Below are positions 34,801 through 44,389 of a stretch of DNA of 64,000 nucleotides, piece by piece (the first letter of the stretch is position 1; each line of letters starts with the position of its first letter). The stretch spans positions 4,811,411 through 4,875,410 of the forward strand of contig LR746278.1 in assembly GCA_902729315.2 (NCBI GenBank). The letters are read 5' to 3'. Origin of the DNA: Spirodela intermedia. Lineage: Eukaryota > Streptophyta > Magnoliopsida > Alismatales > Araceae. The position numbers and the translations under genes are program-made. Under the pieces are notes generated by a model. That model did not search any database, was not told the origin of the DNA, and was given only the letters and a program-made list of their open reading frames with translations.

Positions 34801-37800
34801 TGAAGAGCTAGAGATAGTTGGAATCTAACTTCACGTTCTGTTTCCAATGTTAAATCTTGGTGTCTATTCTAGTTTTTAGGGGTAGCAAGTTTCTTCTTTT
34901 GTATCCTTTATGTCAATATCAATATTTACGAAAAGTCCACAAGCAGGCTTAAAGATTTTCCACAATATCAATATTCAGTAATCTTGCCAAGTATGTCAGA
35001 GGAAAGCATGCCGACCATTCTTGTTTAAGATCTTGTTAGATGAGTAGAGGAAGTTCTGATGAACGTGTGTCATTTTTTCTGCGTGTCATTCTATTCACAG
35101 GTGGTATTTCTTTTATTTTATAACAGTGCACTTGTTTCACCTTAAAAAAGAGGTCAAAGATAAACTTTTTCACCACTTCTCAAATGTGAAATGCTCCAGA
35201 GCACTCTTTATAGTACTAGGCTGTAGAGGTTCTTTCTTTCATGCGGAAAGTCTGTGCAAAGGTTTCTTGGGTATATCTTTGCGCAGGAATTTGAAAAATG
35301 AGTGCAAACCTGAAACATCTTAAGTAGTTTTAGCACGTTCCTCGTAACTTTTGAAGGTTAAATTTTTTTGTGATGAAGTACTATTTAGGATAGAAATAGA
35401 GGCTGGTGTTTTAATCTTATAATTATTTTAACGAATTGCATTTCATGACACTGCAGTACAAGTACTTTGCTGGGAGTCTGATTTCTATATTCTGTCATGA
35501 TGACATGTCTATCAGGTTAAGTTGCAAGCTCATAATACTAAGGGGAAGAAGGTGTATAATAATGCTTTCCAGTGCACAGTTCGGATATTGAGCAATGAAG
35601 GGGTAGGTTTTTGTGCTTTTATTTCATAGATATGTCAATACCATGTTTTTCGGGTTAGAATGCTCAATTTATTGTCTGTGCCTCATTCTTAGAAATTTCA
35701 AAAATAGTTCGTAGATAGTTAAGAATGGGATAATCTTTAAATTTGGAATCAGGTGGAATACCTGTTGTGACTGCTTGCATATTGTTTTCGTTCTTTTGGT
35801 GGAAGAGCTGATCCATTTTGATTTTTTTTTATTTCATTCCAATTTAACGTGCAAAAGTCAGACTGACGGTGTTCCCATCAATAAATATGTTAAATTTTAA
35901 GTTAATAATTTTTTGGTCTTTATTATAACTTCATTACTTTAGTTGGCAACTTGGTTCATCTTCCTGGAGTGGGCTTCAGTCATTCAGTCTCTCTCATTTT
36001 TTTGATGTAAATCATTGTCTCTGAATCCGTTCAGATGACCAGATTAGTTGAGCTCTTTTAAATCCAATGAAGGATTGTGACCTAGATAATGCTGGCCTGA
36101 AAATTAGCCTGTTGACTTGGAATGAGACTTTTCTTTAACTACGTCTAGGTCGCCATTTCAGGCCAGGATAGGAGAAATATATTCTGTATCATCGATTATA
36201 GTCCTCCCTATGTGGCTGTTATCTTTTATCTCAGCTAGAAAATACCTAGGGTGTTATATGCAGCATCTAATTTTTATACTCTAATACTTCCCCTCAAGTT
36301 AGAGCATAGCTATCATATGGTTAGCTTGTTCTATAGACAAGAAAGGAAGTCACAGCCAGAGCTGTGGATACTAAATCTGAAAGATAGTCTTCTGAGGTTG
36401 TAAAGGGAATTACAATCGTCTTAGACATAATGGGGACACAGATGAAGTTCCAATCACTTTCAGCAGGCTTGTTCCGTTTGTGAATCATAGGATTATGAGC
36501 TTGTTGATGGTGTCTTGGGAATCATCTTGCATGATCAAGATTCTCTGTAGACAACACGAGTAATCTCTGAGAGGATTGGGCAACTTTATCTCACATGCAT
36601 TATGGACCATATCTCCATCTTTAAGCTCTGCACTTGGTTGAGCCACAACAGTTTCTTTATTACTTTTCTATGTCACTGGATTTCCACTAGCATAAATGGA
36701 ATCTCCTGAACCAAATGTCCTGTCAAGGGATGGATGGCATTGTGTAGTTGGCATCAGAAAGAGCTTCAGGGTGTAGATGGCTTGTATGGTAATATAAGAG
36801 AACTTTACTTGGAGAGACCTTGATATAGTGGATGATCTTCACAACCAATGACGTTGTTTTGGTTCTGCGTGAACTTATTGACGTCTTGGCGTGGAGACCT
36901 TGTGTCCGAGAGGTCATTTAGACTTAGTTATGTTCAAGTTTCTAGCTCATGTTGAAGAGGCAGAGTTAAGAGTCCCTACTGAAACATTGTAAATCATTCT
37001 ATAAGCTCCTTGGTCTAGTGAAAGGGAACAACGACAGCCGCCAATCGAAATGCTTGAGGGGGAGACTTGTAAGTGGAAGTGGAGGAACAATGACATCTGG
37101 TTGGTGTTCTGACCTCGTTGGACTAAGATGACTTGAGGAGTCCCGTGTGTATTATGTCAAGCTCCCCAGAAATGAGATCAGAGGAGTTAGGTATCAAAAT
37201 CCGTAAACAAATATTTCTCCAGTTACCTGGTTGACATTTCCATCGATTATAACAATGCAATATCATCAAGTCCTGTGAAATTAAAGAGGCCTAGACTCAC
37301 ATAGATTCTTTTCGTTGACCTTAATACTTTGACAGAGTGGCCTATATCATACTATCAACTTAATGGCTAGTTTCTTTGTATAAATTCTTGCAGAATATCA
37401 CCTCATGTTAGGAAAATTATTTCTTGTAAATGAGAGTCCAGCTGCATAGACTCTCATTTACGTTAGGAAAGTTATTTCTTGTCTAACAGTCATTGTTCCA
37501 TGTTAACTGCATGAAGGTGAAGTTAGCTCGATCGCCATCAATACATCTAGATACTGGGAGAGTAAATTTTTCCAAGTCTAGCCATGTGAATGGGACTATT
37601 AGGGACACTATCAATGACAGGTTGATCTCAGGTTATTGAAGTGACGAAATACGGGTGTTGCAATTAAAATGGATCTTGAAATTATTGGTAAGAACATGTA
37701 ATGAGAACAGAGAGTCAATAAAAATGTTGTCACCTTGAAACTTTTATGTTAGAAGCTTTTAAGGCCAATGACTCTAGAAGCTTGATGTAGTGCGATCCGT

Positions 37801-39571
37801 TCATCTTGATAAACAGTCATTGTTAATTGTTTGCATAAAGCAGTTTCCAAATCATACTTAAATCAAGCATCCTTTTAGTTTGTTATGATCGAGATATCAT
37901 CTGGCAACTATTAATTTGACTTTTCAAAAGTACTAGTTTATGTTATTAATAAATTTTTAAGTTTCATATCACACGAATGTAGTTGAGAATTAGGAGACTT
38001 TGACCACATAGTCTTCTCTCAATGGCCAAATGAGGACTTCACGGGGACAGAATAGTAGTCCTTTATCAATGTTTCTCTATCAAACAATTCAACATGCAAA
38101 ACTCATTGCTTGAATTTTTGAATAAAGCAAATATTTTATTTGCTTTTTGGCTACGAACTTTTACTATATGCAAAAGAAACTCTACAATTCAAATAGGAAG
38201 TGAACAAATATCGATTTTTTTGGTCATGTTAGTATCATATTTGTCCCATGCAGAATCATGGATTGCAGTGTTCTTTTAATCTTTATCTATCTGCATTGTA
38301 TACGGCTCTTGTGATGGTTTCAACAGGTTAAAGGACTATACAGAGGTGCATCATCTTCATTTATTGGACTGGCGTTTGAGAGCTCTCTTATTTTTGGGAT
38401 ATATTCGCAAATGACTCACGCATTACAGGTTTTCAAAACTTTGTTGTGCCCTTTCACGACTGTCATACTGTGAATTTCATTAATTTTTGGTCTGCAATTC
38501 TCTTTCCTTTGACCAATGTTTTTCTTATTTTTTATGTTTAAATACTTTTATAGGGAAAAACGGAGAGAAATCTCCCACAGCTTGAGATAATTGTTCCTTC
38601 GGCGGGATTTGGAGGAGCAATAATCAGCTTTATATTATGTCCTTCAGAGCTAATAAAAGTATGTGTTTCTCTCCAACTACCTCGGTGTAATTTCCCTCAC
38701 GAGCGCTGACATTTAACTCTAAGATAAATTATTCAGTGTAGAATGCAAGTTCAGGGGTGTGGCTCTGCGATTTCTAAATATACACATTACAGTGGACCTC
38801 TTGCTTGTGCTTTGCAAACAATAAAGAATGAAGGAGTAAACACTGCACCCATCTCTTTTGAGACGCGCTTGCATAATTTTTTTTCCTGTGGATATTATTC
38901 ACCTGATTGATTTAGTCCTCAGATCCAAGGCATATACCGCGGTGGCGTTGCAACTCTGCTGAGGGAGTCCATTGGAAATGCCGTCTTCTTTAGTACATAT
39001 GAGTTCAGTCGTTACTACATGCGCCCCCATTTCAACCCCGATTCATCTGGGCTTACCAACCGACAGAAGCTGCTCATGGATGTTGGATCCGGCATTTTCA
39101 GTGGCGGGCTGGCTGGAATGGCGGTATGTCTCAGTAAGTTAGCTAAGCCTCGTGGTAGACGCTTGAAGATTTCCGTCTCCTCATAAAAGCGTTGGAAATC
39201 CTGTTTGGCAGTTCTGGTCTGCTGTTCTTCCTCTGGACGTCGCGAAGACCGTGATTCAGACTGCCCCGGATAGAAACGCCAGCAGAAACCCTCTCCGGAC
39301 TATCCACACGGTACGTGGATGCTCTAGTAATGTCCACCGGGTCTCCATCAAACTGCGTAAGAGCTGAGCTTTTTTCTGCCGGGTTGATCTTTGCTAGATT
39401 TACACAAGGGTTGGACTCGGAGGTTGCTATGCCGGCCTTGGGCCGACGTTGTTGAGAGCATTCCCTGCAAACGCTGCTGCCATTGTTACGTGGGAGCTCA
39501 CAGCAAAGGCCCTTGGTCTCAAACGCGCGCAGTTTGCCGAGGTCTGTGTGGATACGGTCCTATTCTCCTGA
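31857..39571 (+). CDS. BAC1: Mitochondrial carrier, BAC1-like (arginine/basic amino acid) type, 8 exons
   Basis: Mitochondrial carriers exchange metabolites across the inner membrane; the closest family I recognise is plant BAC1 (mitochondrial arginine transporter, related to the carnitine carrier-like BOU). Exons are 31857-31952, 35516-35602, 38327-38428, 38554-38658, 38737-38835, 38923-39123, 39212-39310, 39398-39571, all in frame, giving 320 residues, normal for the family. Three repeats carry the signature: GHPFDTVKV (repeat 1), CPSELIKCRMQ (repeat 2, Ser-Glu variant), LPLDVAKTVIQ (repeat 3). GIYRGGVATLLRESIGNAVF and CYAGLGPTLLRAFPANAAA are carrier matrix-helix motifs. The ATG at 31857 starts MGDAGDVSKEYAAGFAAGIA. 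Introns 1 and 2 are 3.6 and 2.7 kb; intron 2 holds a Copia remnant. No lesion is seen. Substrate is inferred from family resemblance only. Confidence 0.92.
31953..35515. other. 3.6-kb intron 1 of the BAC1-like gene
   Basis: AT-rich intron between the exon ending PFDTVK and the exon beginning VKLQAHNT. I see no transposon coding remnants, terminal repeats or RNA genes in it. Confidence 0.6.
36120..37700 (-). mobile_element. Decayed Copia 3' end (RNase H and LTR) in intron 2 of the carrier gene
   Basis: On the minus strand, 36480-36720 still reads as Copia RNase H across frames: GNPVT-KSNKETVVAQPSAE, matching the family's VTWKSKKQTVVARSSAE motif, followed by MVHNACEI. A polypurine tract, AACTTGAGGGGAAG on the minus strand, lies at 36287-36300, and the sequence below it (to about 36120) is the likely LTR. 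Upstream, 36720-37700 carries mostly stop-ridden pol sequence. No second LTR was found. The element is antisense to the host gene. The outer limits are approximate. Confidence 0.65.
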
Positions 39572-40033
39572 TGCTTGATTTCCCTTTCTGCTATCTCGTC
39601 TACTGGTCTGACTTCCATTCCCTTTCTGTCTCTTCTTTATTACAGTAGATGATTGCAGTGGTTGAGAGGCTGCTAGAATTTCTCGCCCGGTGCCTGTGAA
39701 GGAACCACGCCGGTGGAAGATACTCGTGATCTTCTGCTATGATTACTAGACGCCCAACGGCGCCGTTCTCGGTCTCGGTTGCAAGTTGCGCGACTCTCAT
39801 TGGATGGATAAAATTGAATGGCTGCGAAATTCTTGACGGCTGTGTGTGCGCTCATATAGCGGGTCCCCCAGCGGCTGATGTGTCCACTGCTTCGCAGCTA
39901 AGCAATGTCGATTCGATGAAGGAACACTTGTAAAACGCGCGATCTGATAAGAACCACCGCCCCCGCCCTCTTTCGTAAGATCCTATGAACGCGGGCTGGA
40001 GGGGCTCACGAGGACGCCGGTCGGCAAGCAAAC
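39572..40033. other. Spacer between the carrier gene and the I29-only gene
   Basis: It holds the carrier's 3' UTR and the upstream region of the next gene. Composition rises from mixed to GC-rich toward 40033. No coding sequence or promoter motif could be assigned. Confidence 0.5.
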
Positions 40034-40510
40034 ATGAGCTCCGATCGAGGGGACGGTGCACCAGCCAGATCTGGGCACCGGCGGGATGATTCCACGCCTG
40101 CTGCTGTGGCGGCGGAGGCCGGGCTGACGGACGAGGAGGTGGCCGAGCGGCATCGGGCGCGGATGACGGAGCACGGGCGGCAGTACGAGGACGAGGCGGA
40201 GAGGGAGCGGCGGCTGGCGATCTTCAAGGATAACCTGCTGTACATCGAGGCCCACAACCGCGGCGGGCACTCCTACACCGTCGGCCTCAACCAGTTCGCA
40301 GGTCTCACTAACGAGGAGTTTCGGTCCGGCTACTGCGGTGGAATCCGGATGCCTGAAGGAGAAGAAGAGCAAGAGGCAGAAGGAGACGCCCCACCGCCGC
40401 CGGCACCACCACCACCTCATCAGGCGGTTGTGCCTCCACCATCTCCTCAGGCGGTTGCGCCGTCACCACCTCATCAAGCGGTTGCGCCCCCGGCACGACC
40501 GGATATGTGA
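40034..40510 (+). CDS. Stand-alone cathepsin propeptide (inhibitor I29) protein with proline-rich tail
   Basis: Papain-like proteases carry an N-terminal I29 propeptide that blocks the active site; here that domain stands alone. The 158-residue frame starts at a true ATG. Residues 36-97 are I29: the ERFNIN pattern is complete (E56, R60, F64, N67, I71, N75), and the second motif reads GLNQFAG (84-90) where G-x-N-x-F-x-D is usual, so the Asp is Gly90. No signal peptide is visible, unlike normal cysteine proteases. After residue 105 there is an acidic stretch, then a Pro-rich tail made of three 9-residue units of the form PHQAVxPxP. No papain catalytic domain follows in any frame. It could be a cytosolic protease inhibitor, as with animal CTLA-2 and crammer, or a truncated protease gene still open by chance. 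Neighbours at 41063 and 41950 are pseudogenes, which favours caution. Confidence 0.7.
   Translation: MSSDRGDGAPARSGHRRDDSTPAAVAAEAGLTDEEVAERHRARMTEHGRQYEDEAERERRLAIFKDNLLYIEAHNRGGHSYTVGLNQFAGLTNEEFRSGYCGGIRMPEGEEEQEAEGDAPPPPAPPPPHQAVVPPPSPQAVAPSPPHQAVAPPARPDM
40413..40493 (+). repeat. Three tandem 27-bp units in the Pro-rich tail
   Basis: The phrase 'caggcggttg' recurs at 40421, 40448 and (as 'caagcggttg') 40475, an exact 27-bp period, so the array keeps the reading frame and builds the PHQAV-type repeats of the encoded tail. Confidence 0.9.
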
Positions 40511-41062
40511 GGCGAACTGCGCGAGTTACTCGCTCGTTCGGCAGAATCGGTTATTTGGACCTGCTCGTATCACAGATTGTGTTCTGGTGTGAACTCTCTC
40601 TCTCTCTCTCTCTCGCTCAGATGATTCATGGGTTCCTCGGCTGTCGTAGGAAATCCGTCATTCTCCTTCGGTGAACGATCTGAGTTTCCTTGTTGGCCTC
40701 GCATAGGCCAAGACGGTCGCTAATTCTTCTGACATCTGATCGGAGCAGGAGCCTTCAACTCCACGGCCGGGAAGACGAACGTGATTCGGGAAAATAGGCG
40801 AGGATTGAAGAACGTGATTTGGGATCTCAAGAAAGGAGAGACGATAGGTTGGGAGAATTAAGCAAAAGAAAGATGAATGCGAAGCTCCTGCCGGTGGCAT
40901 TGGTAGACAGCTATCCTTCTAGTTATCCTTTCCCTTGTTCTCCCTCCTTAGCTCCTGTGTTCATTAGTTTGCAGAATTTACATCTACTACGGTCGGTTCT
41001 GTCTCTACACCTTTCCTTCCCCTCTCCCCCATCAGCTCCGGGCACTCATCAGCCTCACGTCG
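40511..41062. other. Spacer with (CT)n microsatellite
   Basis: A CT dinucleotide run lies at 40594-40614. A 251-codon open frame (40819-41574) crosses this region and the following pseudogene, but only its middle resembles a protein, so I do not treat it as a gene. Upstream exons of the SDR pseudogene could hide here; I could not recognise them. Confidence 0.5.
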
Positions 41063-41479
41063 AATCCAACCTACATCGTCCTCAATGTGTTTGGGCTCAC
41101 TCTGGTGGCAAGCTCCAGGCAGAGAAATTCATCCGGAGATCTGGAATCAACTACACCATTGCAAGACCCGGGGGCCTGAGAGTCTACCCTCCAAGCGGAA
41201 GCCTGGTCATGAAGCCGGAGGCAGCAACTCACCCACCCACTCCTCCCCACAATTCCACTACGCTCTTCAGTTCTGGACTGTCTGATCCTGTTCTTGCCAC
41301 CCACCTATTCAGGATACTCTGTTTGGAGGCTCGATACCGAGAGAGCAGGCGGCAGAAAGTTGCAGCGGGAACTCTCGTCTGCCCCGAGTCCTCCTTCAAG
41401 GTCGTCGAGATCGTCGCTCGAGGAGAAGCACCCGGGGCGTCCTCTTGCGGAGCTCCTCAGCTCCATCAAGCAATGCTGA
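41063..41479 (+). pseudogene. Pseudogene fragment of an NAD(P)-binding atypical SDR (At2g34460-like)
   Basis: The parent family comprises NAD(P)-binding Rossmann proteins of the Tic62/NmrA-like group, mostly plastid. The 3' part of the gene is readable in pieces: NPTYIVLNVFGLTLVA, then (one frame on) KLQAEKFIRRSGINYTIARP with GGLRVYPPSGSLVMKPE, then after an intron-like insert DTLFGGSIPREQAAE, PESSFKVVEIVARGEAP and GRPLAELLSSIKQC. A missing A after GTGGC (near 41107) and a base loss near 41431 shift the frame. The intron-like stretch (about 41220-41312) ends with a good AG but has GC where GT is expected. Presence of an intron means DNA-level duplication, not retroposition. Confidence 0.75.
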
Positions 41480-41824
41480 ATCCACAGGGCCGGCCGCCGT
41501 CTTCGATGATGAGCCTTCTCCGACTCCTTGCGCAGGCTTCTCTCCCTCTAACCCAATCAAGAATGCCGGTGTGATACAGTTCGCTGTGATATAGTTGAAT
41601 CTCCTTCGAGCAATAAAGATGTGACTTTTATTATGCATCTGTGGTCGCGAGACATCGAGACTGAGTGAGCCACCTTCTGTAATGCACGGAGAGGGGAAGA
41701 GAGTTCATTATGGCATTAAAGAGAGGGTTTTTATTACCAACCCGACCGGATTCGGACTCCCCGTTTGAATTCGGAGCCTAAGCGGGAAGCCAAGTTGTCT
41801 GCGCCAAAACTCCAACGGTCACCC
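41480..41824. other. Spacer and upstream region of the CAF1 pseudogene
   Basis: No coding sequence is seen. The region leads into a recognisable TATA box at 41825. Confidence 0.45.
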
Positions 41825-41831
41825 TATATAA
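41825..41831 (+). promoter_or_regulatory. TATA box of the CAF1 pseudogene
   Basis: TATATAA lies 119 bp before the ATG at 41950, a normal plant core-promoter distance given a short 5' UTR. It suggests the CAF1 copy arrived, or arose, with its promoter, unlike a retrocopy. Confidence 0.5.
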
Positions 41832-41949
41832 CAGGGGGCCCTCCATCCCCGTCTGCTCCCCACTCAACATCGTCTGTCTCCGAGAAAGGGTGGGAAGGAA
41901 GTGGCAGTTTGTCTGATGGGAGCGGCAGGGCTGAGAGAGAGAGAGAGAG

Positions 41950-42750
41950 ATGGGCGAAGGCAGAGGACACAGCGCGGCGGTGGTGACGGAGCCGGAGGAG
42001 GTGAGGGAGGTGTTGGGGAGGAATATGGAGGCAGAGCTGACTGGGTCCCTAGAGGCGCTCGATTCGGCCACCTAAGCGGCGATGGACACGGAGTTCCCCG
42101 GGTTCCTCCACCAGACCCCGCGGTTCGCGTCCTCACGCGAGCGCTACCAAGACGTCAGGCGCAATGTGGACAGGCTGAAGCTCATCCAGCTCGGGTTCTC
42201 CTTCTTCGGCGACGGCGGGAGGCGCCGGTCCTGGCAGATAAGCTTCCGCGACTTTGACGTTGCCTCTCCGTCGGATGCGCGATCGGAAGCCTCGGTGGAG
42301 CTTCTGAAGAGAAGCGGCGTGGATTTGGGCAGGACCAGAAGAGAGGGGGTCGACTCGGAGGTCCTCTCCGAATTACTGCGGCGATGCGATTGGGTGGGGC
42401 GGTGTAAACCCCGGTGGGTGATGTTCCAGGGGCTTTACGATACCTGGTGAAGGTCCTCACCGGGGCGCCGTTGCCGCCGACGCTCTCCGGCTTCGCCTAG
42501 CTGGTGGGGACAACCCTCGGCAGGGTCATCGACGTTAAGTACCTCGCCCGGTTCCGCCGAGACTGTCGGCAGGGTTCCACCTCGGCCTGCTCCGGCTTGC
42601 GGAGACTGTCGGCGTGAAGCTGGAGGGCGGCGCGGCGCACTAAGCCGGTGTCGACGCCCTGCTGCGTCGGTCTTCGAGGTCCAAATGAGGCGATTATGCG
42701 GGTGCGAGGAAGAGCTGGAGGGCATCCTCCACTGCATCGAGGAGAGGATC
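41950..42750 (+). pseudogene. CAF1 (CCR4-associated factor 1) deadenylase pseudogene
   Basis: CAF1 is a DEDD 3'-exonuclease that shortens mRNA poly(A) tails in the CCR4-NOT complex; plant CAF1 genes are usually intronless. From ATG 41950 the frame reads MGEGRGHSAA...VREVLGRNMEAELT, then TAA (42073-42075) replaces the Tyr expected before AAMDTEFPGF (first two catalytic acids retained). LKLIQLGFSFFGD and WQISFRDFD follow, and PRWVMFQGLYD. Near 42430 the frame shifts within the second catalytic segment (continues RYLVKVLTGAPLPPTLSGFA), TAG interrupts at 42498-42500, VGTTLGRVIDVKYLARF follows, and TAA at 42641-42643 interrupts the HxAGVDALL segment. At least three stops and two or more frameshifts make it non-functional. 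Confidence 0.88.
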
Positions 42751-42756
42751 CTACCA

Positions 42757-44071
42757 GTCCTCCGAGGAAACAGAGGAGCCGGAGGAGCGCCTCCTGATAT
42801 GCCCTCTCCACCAACCGTCTAAGGAGTTGTAGGGGCACAACCGCAATGAGAACACTCAAGACGGCGATTGGATTTGTCATGCTTGCCACCACGTGTGCCT
42901 CCATCACGTCCTTGATCTCTAGAGCCACGGAGACGACTACCATCAAAAGGAGCAGTAGAAGGGGAGATGGAGAGGAAGCTGCTGAAGTAATAGGCACCTG
43001 AGAGAAATGGTGAAAACCCTTAGCAAGAGAAGGAACTTCTGGCTCCGACATAAACTGGCTCCATGGATTATCATATTTCGCCAGAAGACTCTGCAGAAAG
43101 TTGATGACATTAGAGCAATCTCATTGGCACTACATCGCTGTAAAATTGATAGTTAGTGACATCAATGAAACAAATTCCCGTTCCGTCTGAACAAATACTC
43201 TAAACTACTCCACCAATGAGCCATGCCCCTTCTGCATCCCATAGAACTTGGCTTGGGCATCATACTGACGGATAAGATTATTGACATAGATCAATTTAAG
43301 ATGATCCCACACTTGCCAACATATGTCAAAGTCATGTACATAAAGAGCCCAATAGATGTTGATTATCATGGTTTACTTCTGAAGTGCCTCGAGCTCTGTC
43401 AATAGATCCTCTGTAATGGGAGGTAGTAGATCATGTCTTGCAAGATAAACATGAATAGCACAACTCCATCGCCAATAATTCTCGACACTTAGATAAGTAG
43501 AGAGTGACAATAATTACAACTCCTAATGAAGAAGGAGCCGGATGCACTGTAGGCACTATAATAACAACACCTCTGCCCATAGATATCCCGAAACTCCCCA
43601 AGTCATCGAAAATGTTAGGGAATAAGTGACGTACGGGGGAGTCCCTAGACACACGGACATGTTACCACTGGAAATGTACACTCGGATGCCCTAAAATACC
43701 CCTAGGGTGGCCCTAGGGCAGGGAAGAGCCCCAAAGAGCGTCGACCAGCCAGAGGGCGTTGGTGGGCGCCGTCGGGCAACTGGCCTGCCCTAGCAGGTGC
43801 GCTAGCATGCACACTTGTGTGCTGGTGCTAGCGACAACACACAATGGTGGCACCACTGTGCCCTAGGGCTGATGCTTGGCACCAACGACGACGCATGATG
43901 CACACGCGGCCACGTGCAGTGGTGGGCTGGCGCTTGGCGGCACTGAGGAGTAGCAGAGCGGCGTGGCAAGGTGGCCGCACCCAAGGTGCTGAGGAGACAG
44001 CTACCAGAGAGTTGTCGTGCAAATGGAGTGGCGGCCAATGAGATAGCACCGCCGATAGAAGACCCTAGGAG
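42757..44071 (-). mobile_element. Decayed Copia gag and leader, truncated
   Basis: On the minus strand, downstream of the primer site at 44072-44084, the region encodes stop-broken gag: VWDHLK-LIYVNNLIRQYDA then AKFYGMQKGHGSLVE (about 43230-43340), matching the Copia gag VWxxLxxxY...R..L...Y pattern, and farther on SEPEVPSLAKGFHHFSQV (about 42990-43050). It ends abruptly against the CAF1 pseudogene. The GC-rich part 43700-44040 lies between gag and primer site. Confidence 0.6.
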
Positions 44072-44084
44072 GGTTCTAATACCA
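44072..44084 (-). other. Degenerate primer-binding site
   Basis: The minus strand reads TGGTATTAGAACC, two mismatches from TGGTATCAGAGCC, and directly adjoins the LTR end at 44085. Confidence 0.65.
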
Positions 44085-44338
44085 TGAGGAGAGAGAACAT
44101 AATATTCAATTGTGAAAAGAGGGTGAAAGGCCTAATACATGTAAGGGTGAGGAGAGAGAGAAAGTGGGCTAGACCTATATATATATATCTCTAGAATACT
44201 TATGATTAATATTAAAATCAAACACTTTGTGTAATTTAAAACTTTATGAATGAAATCATAACGTGATAATAAAAGAGCCTTGTATTTCATTTTCTTTATT
44301 TTATATATTGATAAATGATAGTTCATAATGAATTAACA
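44085..44338 (-). repeat. Single Copia LTR lying between two internal regions
   Basis: On the minus strand this 254-bp stretch begins TGTTAATTC and ends CTCTCCTCA (TG...CA). Upstream of it (44390 onward, minus sense) is the end of a Copia RNase H, downstream is a primer site and gag. One LTR thus serves as 3' end of one internal region and 5' end of another. Confidence 0.65.
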
Positions 44339-44389
44339 TAGAGATCAAATTAAAAGTGATATCACATATATATCAATGTCTAAAACTCA

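Noticed and set aside
40819-41574. 251-codon + frame as a real gene
   Set aside because: Only a central stretch resembles a protein (the SDR family), and the family's remaining segments lie in other frames, so it is a pseudogene crossing.
41864-43051. Minus-strand frames over the CAF1 pseudogene and adjacent Copia gag
   Set aside because: Those over CAF1 are GC-rich shadows; the one at 42497-43051 mixes Copia gag residues with unrelated shadow sequence and is not a gene.
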